DNA of 62,476 nt from Austwickia sp. TVS 96-490-7B (GTDB taxonomy: Bacteria; Actinomycetota; Actinomycetes; Actinomycetales; Dermatophilaceae): contig NZ_JAHPZL010000024.1 of assembly GCF_019331795.1 (NCBI RefSeq), positions 1-62,476 on the forward strand. Reading direction: 5' to 3'. Positions within the stretch are counted from its first letter, which is position 1. The number at the start of each line of letters is the position of its first letter. Below, in pieces: positions 62,445 to 62,476 of the stretch. The notes under the pieces are model-generated. The model did not search any database. It was not told the origin of the DNA and was given only the letters and a program-made list of their open reading frames with translations. The position numbers were made by a program, and so were the translations under genes.

Positions 62445-62476
62445 CGGGGCGTGTCGATGGGGTCGTCGCGCGCCCC

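Overview
The window is GC-rich, densely packed DNA with many GTG/TTG starts, 1-8 bp start/stop overlaps inside operons, IdeR/DtxR-type iron boxes, a CU044_5270-like partner for an ECF sigma factor and actinobacterial-style ABC and two-component genes. This fits a high-GC actinobacterium, most likely in the order Micrococcales (a Dermatophilaceae/Intrasporangiaceae-like chromosome is a guess). There is no rRNA, tRNA or CRISPR array that I can see, and no intact insertion sequence.

Left part (1.1-10.7 kb): an iron-repressed siderophore locus. Five overlapping leftward genes (ATP-grasp ligase, two IucA/IucC synthetases, an MFS exporter, an SbnH-like PLP decarboxylase) sit behind one IdeR box. 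A rightward gene of uncertain function and a cupin/methyltransferase pair each sit behind a further IdeR box. The gene set predicts a carboxylate (NRPS-independent) siderophore related to, but not the same as, staphyloferrin B.

11-20.7 kb is an accessory stretch: a PIN/HTH toxin-antitoxin pair, an ABC exporter-like trio, an MFS gene broken by one frameshift, an RloA/RloB (AbiL-like) anti-phage pair, decayed gene fragments, and an AAA ATPase preceded by 10-bp tandem repeats.

20.7-34.4 kb is mostly housekeeping and stress functions: secreted metallophosphoesterase, rhodanese, APP1-type phosphatase, YihY-like membrane protein, flavohemoglobin, a DJ-1/OhrR/aldehyde dehydrogenase cluster, an XRE-cupin regulator divergent from an EamA exporter, RsgA and a Rid protein. 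34.4-38.3 kb is an island with lower GC that holds remnants of three IS families (IS5-, IS4- and IS3-like), an orphan gene, an ECF sigma factor with its membrane partner, and a frameshifted I36-like secreted protein.

38.3-62.5 kb is core chromosome: NarL-type two-component system with an MMPL pump, Fpg/Nei glycosylase, aminopeptidase N, gamma-carbonic anhydrase, chemoreceptor, inositol-phosphatase and HAD enzymes, a PfkB kinase, a mutarotase, and an unusual secreted-hydrolase/ABC-ATPase fusion with its permease. It ends with a glycosyltransferase-like protein, two unrecognised proteins and a CoA-transferase. Between the glycosylase and aminopeptidase N lies a mosaic array of eight palindromic cores, one of the least explained pieces of the window.
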